From the NCBI GenBank assembly GCA_022737715.1, contig JAIITD010000002.1:1-33231 (forward strand): a stretch of DNA of 33,231 nt. Reading direction: 5' to 3'. Below the pieces are notes generated by a model. It was not told where the DNA came from. It saw only the letters and a program-made list of their open reading frames with translations, and ran no database searches. This document shows, piece by piece, positions 6,542 to 14,455 of this stretch; the first letter of the stretch is position 1, and each line of letters begins with the position of its first letter. This DNA comes from Veillonella sp. Its GTDB lineage: Bacteria > Bacillota > Negativicutes > Veillonellales > Veillonellaceae. The position numbers and the translations under genes are program-made.

Positions 6542-8476
6542 ATGAATAAACGTGTATATGTGGCCACAATGATGGCGTTACTTAGTATGAGTGTAAATGG
6601 TTATGCGGTAGATATGACAACTAATGAGAATCAAGAGTCGTCCAATGTAATCAATGTAACCGCTAATCGCACAGCTCTTCTAGATTTAGACACACCTGTA
6701 GCGATGAATGTGATTACACCAGAGGATTTAAAAAATAGTGGTGCTACCACTGCCTTTGATGCGGTGGCCACTGTACCAGGTGTGACAATTAATTCTTATG
6801 GTGCTGGCGGTGCCGATTTTGGTGGCATGGATAGCCGTACAAATATTCGTGGCCTTGATCGGGGCGCCCTTGTTCTCGTCAACGGCGTGCCTATGAACCT
6901 CAACGGTAAAGGTGGTCTTGGTTCTATTCCTACGAGTGCCATCAAACGTATCGAGGTGGTGAAAGGCGCAGCTTCTACCTTGTATGGTGCAGAGGCATTA
7001 GGCGGCGTTATTAATGTTATTACTAAGACTCCATCTAGAGAGGGCGGCTCTGCTACGGTTGCCGTAGGCAATAAGGGTGCTAAACGCTTTGATGTGTCTT
7101 ACGGTACAGATAAATTCATCGTTGGTATTGATAGAAAATATTGGGGCACACAGGATCCATCCACACCGATTCGCTACGACTATGCAGGCACTAAACACTA
7201 CGATTACTATAGTACTCGCAATAAGGGCAATTCGTTGGGGCTATTTATGAGCGGTAAGCTTTCAGATAAGGTAACCTTGAATTTCAACCGTGCTGAAAGC
7301 AGATCTTCCTTTGGCTTAATCAGTACAGAAACGAATCCGGTTAACCAAGCAAGACATTCTACGACCTATCATTACAAGGATGACCGCAATAATGCATCCT
7401 TGATTTATAAGGACAAAGGGACTACAGGTACATTGTTCTACAATGACCGTACGATGCGCGGTACAAGCCGTGTGCATAATACGTCCCAAGTTAAGGCGAC
7501 TGAAACGAGCTATCAAGCACGTCAATATGGATTTGATGTACAACATGAATGGGATTTTAGAGATGGTAAGGATTATTTAATTGCAGGTATTACAGGTAAG
7601 CAAGAAACATACCATGCAACGGCGGTGCCTGTATATATCCATCCGAAACGCAATAGTTATGCCGTGTATGGTAGCTATTCTTATGAAATCAATCCTAAAT
7701 GGACATCCATTTTAGGATTGCGTTATACCGTAATCGATGATCCAATTAAAGATCAACATGTGTTGACCCCTCAATTCCAATTATTGCATTCCATCAATAA
7801 ACAATCCTCCATGTATGTGAACGTAGGGAAGGCTTTCACAATGCCTAGTTTGAGCGATACATTCCGCAGCGTTAGCCGGCAGTATACAGCGGTAAGCAGC
7901 AAAAACCTCAAACCAGAAGAGGGCTGGAACTATGAAATCGGATATAAACGCATCAACAAAAAGGATGATTGGAAGGTCGACGTATTTTATATGGATTTCA
8001 AAAATTTCTTCCAATGGCAACCAGATGCGAATGGGCGACCTTTGGTGCGCGTAAATGGCGGTAAATTCCGCAATGTGGGCATTGAAGCTGAATATGGCAG
8101 ACGTTTATCGAATCGCCTCAAATGGAACGTAAGTGGTTCTTATTCAAATCCAAGACAAAAGGAAATGAATGAAAGCTACTGGAAACAAGCAGCCCCTAAA
8201 TTGCAATTCACTACAGGTATTCGCTATGAAAGCCCAACGTGGGAAGCAGGTACATCCTTTAGCTTTGTTACAAAACGCTTGCGCAACCGTGATGGCGGAT
8301 TAAACCCTAATATAGCCCTTTGGAATGCGTACGTAGGCTACCACTTCAACAAGGATGCAACCCTTCGTCTCGATGCGCGCAACTTGTTAGACCGACACAA
8401 TGTCATCACCAATGGGGATTATGAATACTGGGGTGACCCATTTACATATGAATTGAGTTATACACAAAAATTCTAA
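6542..8476 (+). CDS. TonB-dependent outer-membrane receptor (paralogue 1)
   Basis: The 644-residue protein has a signal peptide (MNKRVYVATMMALLSMSVNGYA), a TonB-box-like VINVTAN, and a plug domain with NIRGLDRGALVLVNGVPMN and KGAASTLYGAEALGGVINVI. A C-terminal beta-barrel follows, ending in aromatic Phe (SYTQKF), as outer-membrane proteins do. It should bind a large ligand such as haem, corrinoid or siderophore. ATG 6542 is preferred to ATG 6530 because the AGGATGGTG segment then serves as the ribosome site. The next gene is a close paralogue. Barrel residues such as NLKPEEGW occur in many receptors and do not fix the ligand. Confidence 0.88.
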   Translation: MNKRVYVATMMALLSMSVNGYAVDMTTNENQESSNVINVTANRTALLDLDTPVAMNVITPEDLKNSGATTAFDAVATVPGVTINSYGAGGADFGGMDSRTNIRGLDRGALVLVNGVPMNLNGKGGLGSIPTSAIKRIEVVKGAASTLYGAEALGGVINVITKTPSREGGSATVAVGNKGAKRFDVSYGTDKFIVGIDRKYWGTQDPSTPIRYDYAGTKHYDYYSTRNKGNSLGLFMSGKLSDKVTLNFNRAESRSSFGLISTETNPVNQARHSTTYHYKDDRNNASLIYKDKGTTGTLFYNDRTMRGTSRVHNTSQVKATETSYQARQYGFDVQHEWDFRDGKDYLIAGITGKQETYHATAVPVYIHPKRNSYAVYGSYSYEINPKWTSILGLRYTVIDDPIKDQHVLTPQFQLLHSINKQSSMYVNVGKAFTMPSLSDTFRSVSRQYTAVSSKNLKPEEGWNYEIGYKRINKKDDWKVDVFYMDFKNFFQWQPDANGRPLVRVNGGKFRNVGIEAEYGRRLSNRLKWNVSGSYSNPRQKEMNESYWKQAAPKLQFTTGIRYESPTWEAGTSFSFVTKRLRNRDGGLNPNIALWNAYVGYHFNKDATLRLDARNLLDRHNVITNGDYEYWGDPFTYELSYTQKF

Positions 8477-8488
8477 TATTTATTTGGT

Positions 8489-8531
8489 CCATGTCCCCTA
8501 TAAATCCAGTACTGATAGGGGGTATGGGTTT
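8489..8531 (+). terminator. Hairpin, probable (leaky) terminator or attenuator
   Basis: A 13-pair stem (CCATGTCCCCTAT / ATAGGGGGTATGG, two G-U pairs) with a 13-base loop is followed by GTTTTGTG. The T-run is short, so termination may be partial, lowering expression of the genes behind the first receptor. Confidence 0.55.
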
Positions 8532-8612
8532 TGTGCAGCCCTTTTAAATGTGTAATAATACAATTATGTAATATTTATGAATAATTAGTGTGTGTGTTAC
8601 GAGGGATTTGTT

Positions 8613-10598
8613 ATGACTAATCTTAAGAAACGAAGAACTTCTGTACTTATAGGCTTGGCACTAATGGGGTTATCTGTGAATGCATATGCAGCAGATGTAA
8701 CGGCTACGACAGATACTCCTGTTACAGCAACATCTGCTGACGCAAATGGTGCATCTGAAAGTCATGTTATTAATGTAACGGCTAATCGGATGGCTCTGTT
8801 GAACCTAGACACGCCGGCAGCGATGGATGTCATTACCGATAAAGACATCATGAATAGCGGGGCTAAAAATGCCTTTGATGCGGTCAATATGGTGCCAGGT
8901 ATTACGTCCTTCTCCTATGGCGCATCTGGCCTTGAATATGGAGCTATGGATAGCCGTGTCAATATTCGTGGCTTAGAACGGGGCTCTCTCATTCTCGTAA
9001 ATGGGGTGCCGATGAATCTAAATGGGAAGGGTGGCCTTAGCTCGATTCCAACGGGTTCTATCGCACGTATCGAAGTATTGAAAGGTGCTGCATCAGCTCT
9101 ATATGGTTCTGATGCCATGAGTGGTGTAGTAAATGTCATTACAAAAACACCATCTAAAGAAGGTGGTTCTGCTACTATAGGCGTAGGTAATATGGGCAGC
9201 CAAACTTATAAAATCAACTATGGCACACCTCGCTTCTTGATTGGCATAGAACGAGGATTCTTTGGTAAACAAGATCCGTCTACACCAGTTCGTACAGATT
9301 CGGTGAGTCATCCTCGTGGTTATGAATACTATACCGCACGGGATAAAGGCAATTCCTTAGGTATATTCATGAGTGGCAAATTGAGCGATAAGGTGACATT
9401 GAACTTTAGCCGCTTCGAAGGTAAGTCTGCCTATGCTCAGTTGAGTACTGAAAGTAATATGACGAATCGCAATCGCCATTCTACAACATATGCATACGAT
9501 GACTCTAAGAACAATGCATCTTTGATTTATAAAGAGGGGACTACGACAGGTACACTCTTTTATAATGACCGAGATTTGAAGGGGAAAAACCGTAAACATA
9601 GTCTTCCATCCTATACGTCTAACGATAGTAACTATATTGCCCGTCAATATGGGGTTGATGTACAACACGAATGGGATTTTAGAGGTGGCAAGGATTATCT
9701 AATTGCCGGTGTACTTGGTAAGCGTGAAACATATCGTACTACATCAGGCCCAGTCTATGCGAGTCCTCATCGCCACAGTTTAGCTCTTTATGGTAGCTAT
9801 TCCTATCAAATCAATCCTACATGGACTACCGTTGTAGGATTGCGCTATACGGACATCAAGGATCCTGTAAAGAATCAACATGTGTTGACGCCACAGTTAC
9901 AATTGAATCACCGGATTAATAAAGAATCTTCGGTGTATATGAATGTAGGCAAAGCTTTCACCATGCCTAATTTAAGCGATACATTTAAAACGGTAAATCG
10001 ACAATATCAATCGGTTAGCGGGCGGAATCTAAAACCTGAAGAAGGTTGGAACTATGAATTGGGGTATAAGCACATTACCGATAAAGATAGTTGGAAAGTA
10101 GCTGCGTTCTATATGAATTTCAAGAATTTCTTCTCTTGGAAACCAGATAGCAATGGCCGCAATACGATTCGCGTCAATGGTGGTCGTTATAGAAATGTGG
10201 GCATCGAGGCCGAATATGGTCGCAAGTTGACGGACCGATTAAAGATGTCCATCGGTGCATCCTATTCGAATCCAAAGCAAATGGAAATCGATAAAAATTA
10301 TTGGAAACAAGCTAATCCGAAATTACAATTTACAGGGGGCATTCATTACAATAGTTCCACTTGGACCGCTGGATCTAGCATCAATTTTGTAACAAAACGG
10401 ATGAAGAACCGCGACGGCGGCATCAATCCAAATCTTGTAGCGTGGAATGCGTATGTAGGGTATCAGTTCAATGAAAATTCTTCTGTACGACTCGATGCAC
10501 GTAATTTATTGAATCGCCACAATGTTATTTCCAACGGTGATTGGGAATATTGGGATGAGCCATTTAATTATCAACTCAGCTACACACAAAAATTCTAG
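8613..10598 (+). CDS. TonB-dependent outer-membrane receptor (paralogue 2)
   Basis: The 661-residue receptor is a close tandem paralogue of the preceding gene. It shares the order signal peptide (ending NAYAAD), VINVTAN TonB-box-like motif, plug with NIRGLERGSLILVNGVPMN and KGAASALYGSDAMSGVVNVI, and a barrel ending LSYTQKF. Divergence is concentrated in barrel segments that should form outer loops, which suggests different or extended ligand range. ATG 8613 is chosen because GAGGGA lies 7-12 bases upstream; an earlier in-frame ATG (8592) has no such site. A short Thr/Ala-rich spacer follows the signal peptide and is absent from paralogue 1. The next gene, a lipoprotein SBP, begins 42 bp downstream. 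Confidence 0.88.
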   Translation: MTNLKKRRTSVLIGLALMGLSVNAYAADVTATTDTPVTATSADANGASESHVINVTANRMALLNLDTPAAMDVITDKDIMNSGAKNAFDAVNMVPGITSFSYGASGLEYGAMDSRVNIRGLERGSLILVNGVPMNLNGKGGLSSIPTGSIARIEVLKGAASALYGSDAMSGVVNVITKTPSKEGGSATIGVGNMGSQTYKINYGTPRFLIGIERGFFGKQDPSTPVRTDSVSHPRGYEYYTARDKGNSLGIFMSGKLSDKVTLNFSRFEGKSAYAQLSTESNMTNRNRHSTTYAYDDSKNNASLIYKEGTTTGTLFYNDRDLKGKNRKHSLPSYTSNDSNYIARQYGVDVQHEWDFRGGKDYLIAGVLGKRETYRTTSGPVYASPHRHSLALYGSYSYQINPTWTTVVGLRYTDIKDPVKNQHVLTPQLQLNHRINKESSVYMNVGKAFTMPNLSDTFKTVNRQYQSVSGRNLKPEEGWNYELGYKHITDKDSWKVAAFYMNFKNFFSWKPDSNGRNTIRVNGGRYRNVGIEAEYGRKLTDRLKMSIGASYSNPKQMEIDKNYWKQANPKLQFTGGIHYNSSTWTAGSSINFVTKRMKNRDGGINPNLVAWNAYVGYQFNENSSVRLDARNLLNRHNVISNGDWEYWDEPFNYQLSYTQKF

Positions 10599-10640
10599 AT
10601 TACTATAATTCTCTATTAGAACTATACAAGGAGTATCATC

Positions 10641-11594
10641 ATGAACAAGAGCATTGCGTATCTTATATGTTTGGTGATACTCCTTTTTGTAGTTGTAACG
10701 GGGTGCGGTCCTCAAGAGGAATCTCAGGTGATACCTCATGCGCGTTATGTTGAAAGTTATGATGGAGTTCGCGTAGCGGTGCCTGAACATCCGAAGCGTA
10801 TTTTGGCATTGTCTTCTGCATCGGATACGATCCTATTAGGTCTGGTAGAGCCGAATCGTTTGGTAGGTATTAATACATTGTCTACCTATGAGGAGTATTC
10901 TTTAGAGGCGAAGCGTGCCAAGTTGGTCAAACCTGTTATGAGTTCCTATCCGTTAGAGAAAGTCATCGCCTTGGACCCCGATCTTGTCATAGCGCCTGAT
11001 TATACGAGCGCAGATGTTATTGAAGGCTTACGCCATATGGGCATACCTACTGTTGTAGTGCCAACTGGAACTACGGTGGAGTCGGTGATTAAGAATGTGA
11101 CGGACATTGCTCATATTGTGGGGGAAGATGAAAAGGGGCAGTTTTATGAACAGAAGATTCGACGTGAATTAGCTGAGATGAAACGCCTTAGTGAATCGAT
11201 TGCACCAGAGGAACGTAAAAGCGTTCTCTTCGTATCATCCATGGATGGATACACGGGAACGGACAGCCTGTTTGATGATATGTGTAAATACATGAGTATC
11301 TATAATGCACCGAATCTCCTCGGTTTACCGCCACGGACACCGTTTGGGGATGAACGCGTGTTAGCTATGGATCCAGATTATATATTTATTCCGTCCTATA
11401 AGGGCATGGATAAGAATTTAGCTAGTCGATATCTTGATAATCCGGCCTTTCAAAATATGCCGGCTATACGAGAAAACCGTGTGAAAGCCTTGCCAGCGGC
11501 GTACTTATATACAATGAATCAACACATTGGCGAGGCGATGCTAGCTATTATGCATACTGTGTATCCTCAGTTAGAAAGGAATTCTCATGACTAA
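10641..11594 (+). CDS. ABC transporter substrate-binding lipoprotein, PF01497 type
   Basis: This 317-residue protein has a lipoprotein signal with lipobox VTGC (Cys22), so it should be a lipid-anchored periplasmic protein. The mature part follows the BtuF/FecB pattern: HPKRILALSSASDTILLGLV, then LDPDLVIAPDYTS, and in lobe 2 MDPDYIFIPSYKG and RENRVKALPAAY. AAGGAG precedes the ATG. Its stop overlaps the permease start by eight bases, and permease and ATPase follow directly, so this is the SBP most likely matched to that transporter. The ligand is unknown; a metal chelate or tetrapyrrole is inferred from neighbours. Confidence 0.85.
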   Translation: MNKSIAYLICLVILLFVVVTGCGPQEESQVIPHARYVESYDGVRVAVPEHPKRILALSSASDTILLGLVEPNRLVGINTLSTYEEYSLEAKRAKLVKPVMSSYPLEKVIALDPDLVIAPDYTSADVIEGLRHMGIPTVVVPTGTTVESVIKNVTDIAHIVGEDEKGQFYEQKIRRELAEMKRLSESIAPEERKSVLFVSSMDGYTGTDSLFDDMCKYMSIYNAPNLLGLPPRTPFGDERVLAMDPDYIFIPSYKGMDKNLASRYLDNPAFQNMPAIRENRVKALPAAYLYTMNQHIGEAMLAIMHTVYPQLERNSHD

Positions 11595-12624
11595 ACAGAA
11601 ACAACGAATCGTGGCAATTGCCATAATTGGTGTATTGCTGTGTATTGTGAGCTTACTAGCGCTCCATGTAGGGACGATTATGATCCCTATCGGTGGGGGA
11701 GTGCAAAGTATTTTAAATGGTATGGGCATACCGGTACATTTTACGGAGCCTATTACAGCTGAACAAGAGGCGGTATTGTGGTTTATCCGCATGCCACGCC
11801 TCATCATTGGCCTTCTCGTAGGCGGTGCACTCGCATTGGCTGGTGCCGTTATGCAAGGTGTTTTTTCGAATCCATTAGCTGATCCTGGCATTATGGGTGT
11901 ATCCGCAGGGGCATCTCTTGGTGCGGTTATCGCCATTGCTCTCGGCGTAACATCTCTTGGCATGTTTTATATGCCTGCTTTTGCCTTTATTGGGGCTTTT
12001 GTATCTGTGGGGATCACCATTATTTTAACCTTGCGCAATAATAAATTAGATACGACGACCTTATTACTGGCTGGCGTTGCTGTTAGCATGTTACTCGGTG
12101 CTTTTACATCCGGCATTTTGACGATGATCAACGAATACCGATTGCGTGAATTCCTATTCTGGATGGTCGGTGGCCTTGATTTCCGTCGTTGGGATCATGT
12201 GGCACTAGCAGTAGGGCCTATCGTGACAGGCAGCGTTATTTTGATGATGCTTGGCCGTCATCTTAATGTGCTCGTTTTGGGTGATACTGAGGCTCGTGCT
12301 TTGGGCTTGCCAGTTATGGCATACCGTATGTTATTCCTGTTCTTATCGTCGGTGGTTACTGCTACCGCCGTATGCGTTAGTGGTTCTATTGGTTTTGTAG
12401 GCCTTGTGGTCCCTCATATTGTGCGCCTCTTAGTAGGACCTGATCATCGCATACTATTGCCTATGGCGGCTGTTGGGGGAGCCTTATTCCTCGTATTTTG
12501 CGATACATTAGGTCGCGTTATAGCGCAACCTGTTGAAATACGCGTAGGTATTATGACAGCTCTCTTAGGGGCACCGTATTTCTTATATTTGCTTCATCGT
12601 TTGCGTAGTAAAGGAGGGGCCTAA
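11587..12624 (+). CDS. FecCD/BtuC-family ABC transporter permease
   Basis: The 345-residue, very hydrophobic protein has about ten predicted helices. It carries FecCD signatures: RMPRLIIGLLVGGALALAGA near the N-terminus, ANPLADPGIMG-like SNPLADPGIMGVSAGASLGA, and GSIGFVGLVVPHIVRL near the C-terminus. It forms the inner-membrane channel for iron-chelate, haem or cobalamin import. The start is the ATG after GAAAGGA, overlapping the SBP gene; the end overlaps the ATPase start by one base. It is the only permease in the window although four SBPs are encoded. Confidence 0.9.
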   Translation: MTKQKQRIVAIAIIGVLLCIVSLLALHVGTIMIPIGGGVQSILNGMGIPVHFTEPITAEQEAVLWFIRMPRLIIGLLVGGALALAGAVMQGVFSNPLADPGIMGVSAGASLGAVIAIALGVTSLGMFYMPAFAFIGAFVSVGITIILTLRNNKLDTTTLLLAGVAVSMLLGAFTSGILTMINEYRLREFLFWMVGGLDFRRWDHVALAVGPIVTGSVILMMLGRHLNVLVLGDTEARALGLPVMAYRMLFLFLSSVVTATAVCVSGSIGFVGLVVPHIVRLLVGPDHRILLPMAAVGGALFLVFCDTLGRVIAQPVEIRVGIMTALLGAPYFLYLLHRLRSKGGA

Positions 12625-13469
12625 TGAAGTTAGATGTTCAATCCCTATCTGTTACATTAGGGGAAAACGCTATTCTAAAGGACGCGTCCTTTTCTATTGA
12701 TAGTGGTGAGTTCGTCGGCATTATCGGCCCTAATGGATCCGGTAAAACGACGCTATTGAAGACATTGCGGGGCCTTTATCCTATATCTGGGGGTCAGGTT
12801 TTGTGGGATGGTAAAAGCATAGCCTCTTTAAGCGATAAGGAAATTGCTCATCATGTGGCGTATATGCAACAGTCTGTCAACGTTTCTTTTGATTATGAAG
12901 CCATCGATATTGTAATGACAGCACGCTATCCTTATTTAAAATGGTGGCAACAAGAAGGCCCAGACGATAAGGCTATTGTTAAAAAAGCGATGAAAGAGGT
13001 AGGCGTGTATCACCTGCGACATCGGTCTGTGCAAAACCTTAGTGGCGGTGAGCGGCAACGGGTATTCTTAGCGAAGACACTAGCACAACAAACCGAGGTC
13101 CTATTATTGGACGAGCCGACAGCGGCCCTCGATTTGGTGTACGCCGATGATATCTTTCACGAAGGGCGTCGATTATGCGACGAAGGCAAAACGATTCTAA
13201 TCGTCGTTCATGATTTAGAATTAGCCGCTAAATATTGCACTAAGCTCGTCTTAGTGAGCGATGGTCATATTGTAGATGTAGGGACGCCGAGAGATGTGTT
13301 GACGGCGGGAAACTTACGGAATGCATTCCGTTTATCTGCTGCGGTCTACGATGACCCGTACTTTAAACAACAACGAATATTCGTATTCCCTAAGGGCACC
13401 ACGAATATTGATGACTTTAAACAAACAGGTGGTAGTACAGACATATCTATCGATCCTGAGTTGAAATAA
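12624..13469 (+). CDS. ABC transporter ATP-binding protein, FecE/BtuD type
   Basis: The 281-residue ATPase has Walker A GPNGSGKTT (residues 35-43), signature LSGGERQRV (139-147), Walker B LLLDEP (160-165) and the H-loop in VVHDLEL near residue 200. It powers the FecCD permease immediately upstream, with which it shares a TAATG overlap. The C-terminal tail beyond about residue 255 is longer than the minimal domain. The stop codon lies in a 24-bp in-frame tandem repeat. Substrate class follows from the permease type; the exact ligand is not visible. Confidence 0.92.
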   Translation: MKLDVQSLSVTLGENAILKDASFSIDSGEFVGIIGPNGSGKTTLLKTLRGLYPISGGQVLWDGKSIASLSDKEIAHHVAYMQQSVNVSFDYEAIDIVMTARYPYLKWWQQEGPDDKAIVKKAMKEVGVYHLRHRSVQNLSGGERQRVFLAKTLAQQTEVLLLDEPTAALDLVYADDIFHEGRRLCDEGKTILIVVHDLELAAKYCTKLVLVSDGHIVDVGTPRDVLTAGNLRNAFRLSAAVYDDPYFKQQRIFVFPKGTTNIDDFKQTGGSTDISIDPELK

Positions 13470-13500
13470 AGGTTCTATCTTGAGTTGAAATAAGATGTTT
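13455..13500 (+). repeat. 24-bp tandem repeat spanning the ATPase stop codon
   Basis: CTGAGTTGAAATAA and CTTGAGTTGAAATAA recur with a 24-base period, followed each time by a TTCTATC-like segment. The second copy keeps the frame and provides another TAA (13491-13493). Confidence 0.65.
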
Positions 13501-13523
13501 CTATCCTAAATGAGGTTAGGCTT

Positions 13524-14453
13524 ATGTTATATCCATTTACTGCTATTGTGGGGCAAGAGGACATGAAATTAGCCCTGTTACTCAATGCTATCAATCCATC
13601 CATCGGTGGGGTGTTAATTGAAGGTGAAAAGGGCACTGCTAAATCTACGGCGGTTCGTGCACTAGCGAATCTGTTACCTCCTATGGAATTAGGGGCTAAT
13701 GCAATGACTGTTGTAGAATTACCTATAAATGCGACAGAGGATCGCGTGGTAGGGTCTATTAATTTAGAAAAGGCCTTACAGGACGGGGTGAAAGCCTTTG
13801 AACCGGGCATTCTACAGGCTGCCCATCAAAATATTCTCTATGTAGATGAGGTCAATCTCTTAGATGACCACATTGTAGATATTTTACTCGATGTAGCTGC
13901 TATGGGTGTGAATACGGTAGAGCGTGAAGGGGTGAGTCATTCCCACCCGTCTCGTTTTATCCTCGTAGGCACGATGAATCCAGAAGAAGGCGACCTTAGA
14001 CCTCAACTATTAGATCGCTTTGGTCTATCCGTCATGGTCTATGGGGAACATGATCCAGCACAGCGTATGGAGGTTATCAAGCGCCGTCTAGCCTTTGGTG
14101 ACAATCCAGATAGTTTTATTGAATCATATGCTGAGTCAGAACATGATTTGCGCGAACGTTTGTTACAAGCTCGTCAGTTGTTATCGAGTATCACACCAAC
14201 GGATGATGTATTGTTAAAAATTGCGAGTATCAGCATTGGTGTCGGCGTTGATGGTCATCGCCCAGATATTACGATGATGCACACTGCTCGTGCTCATGCA
14301 GCCTTTCACGGGCGACATCAAATTATGGATGATGACCTTAAGGTGGCCGCCCGTTTAGCATTGAAACATCGGTTACGTCGATTACCTTTTGAAGAGCAAG
14401 GCCATGATGAAGACCGTATTGATGCAGTGGTAACTGCAGTGCTCGAGGGCTAA
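13524..14453 (+). CDS. chlI: ChlI/BchI-like AAA+ chelatase subunit
   Basis: The 309-residue AAA+ ATPase has Walker A GEKGTAKS (residues 34-41), Walker B ILYVDEVN (104-111), the characteristic ELPINATEDRVVGS insert (65-78) and sensor segment GTMNPEEGDLRPQLLDRFGL (about 149-168), all typical of the magnesium chelatase I subunit. In known systems the I subunit forms a ring with D and drives metal insertion by the H/N subunit. It is slightly shorter than usual I subunits. GAGGTTAGG sets the start. The D-like gene begins two bases after its stop, and the CobN-like gene follows. Location inside a TonB/ABC import cluster argues against chlorophyll synthesis; a corrin or haem substrate is inferred. 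Confidence 0.85.
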   Translation: MLYPFTAIVGQEDMKLALLLNAINPSIGGVLIEGEKGTAKSTAVRALANLLPPMELGANAMTVVELPINATEDRVVGSINLEKALQDGVKAFEPGILQAAHQNILYVDEVNLLDDHIVDILLDVAAMGVNTVEREGVSHSHPSRFILVGTMNPEEGDLRPQLLDRFGLSVMVYGEHDPAQRMEVIKRRLAFGDNPDSFIESYAESEHDLRERLLQARQLLSSITPTDDVLLKIASISIGVGVDGHRPDITMMHTARAHAAFHGRHQIMDDDLKVAARLALKHRLRRLPFEEQGHDEDRIDAVVTAVLEG

Positions 14454-14455
14454 TT

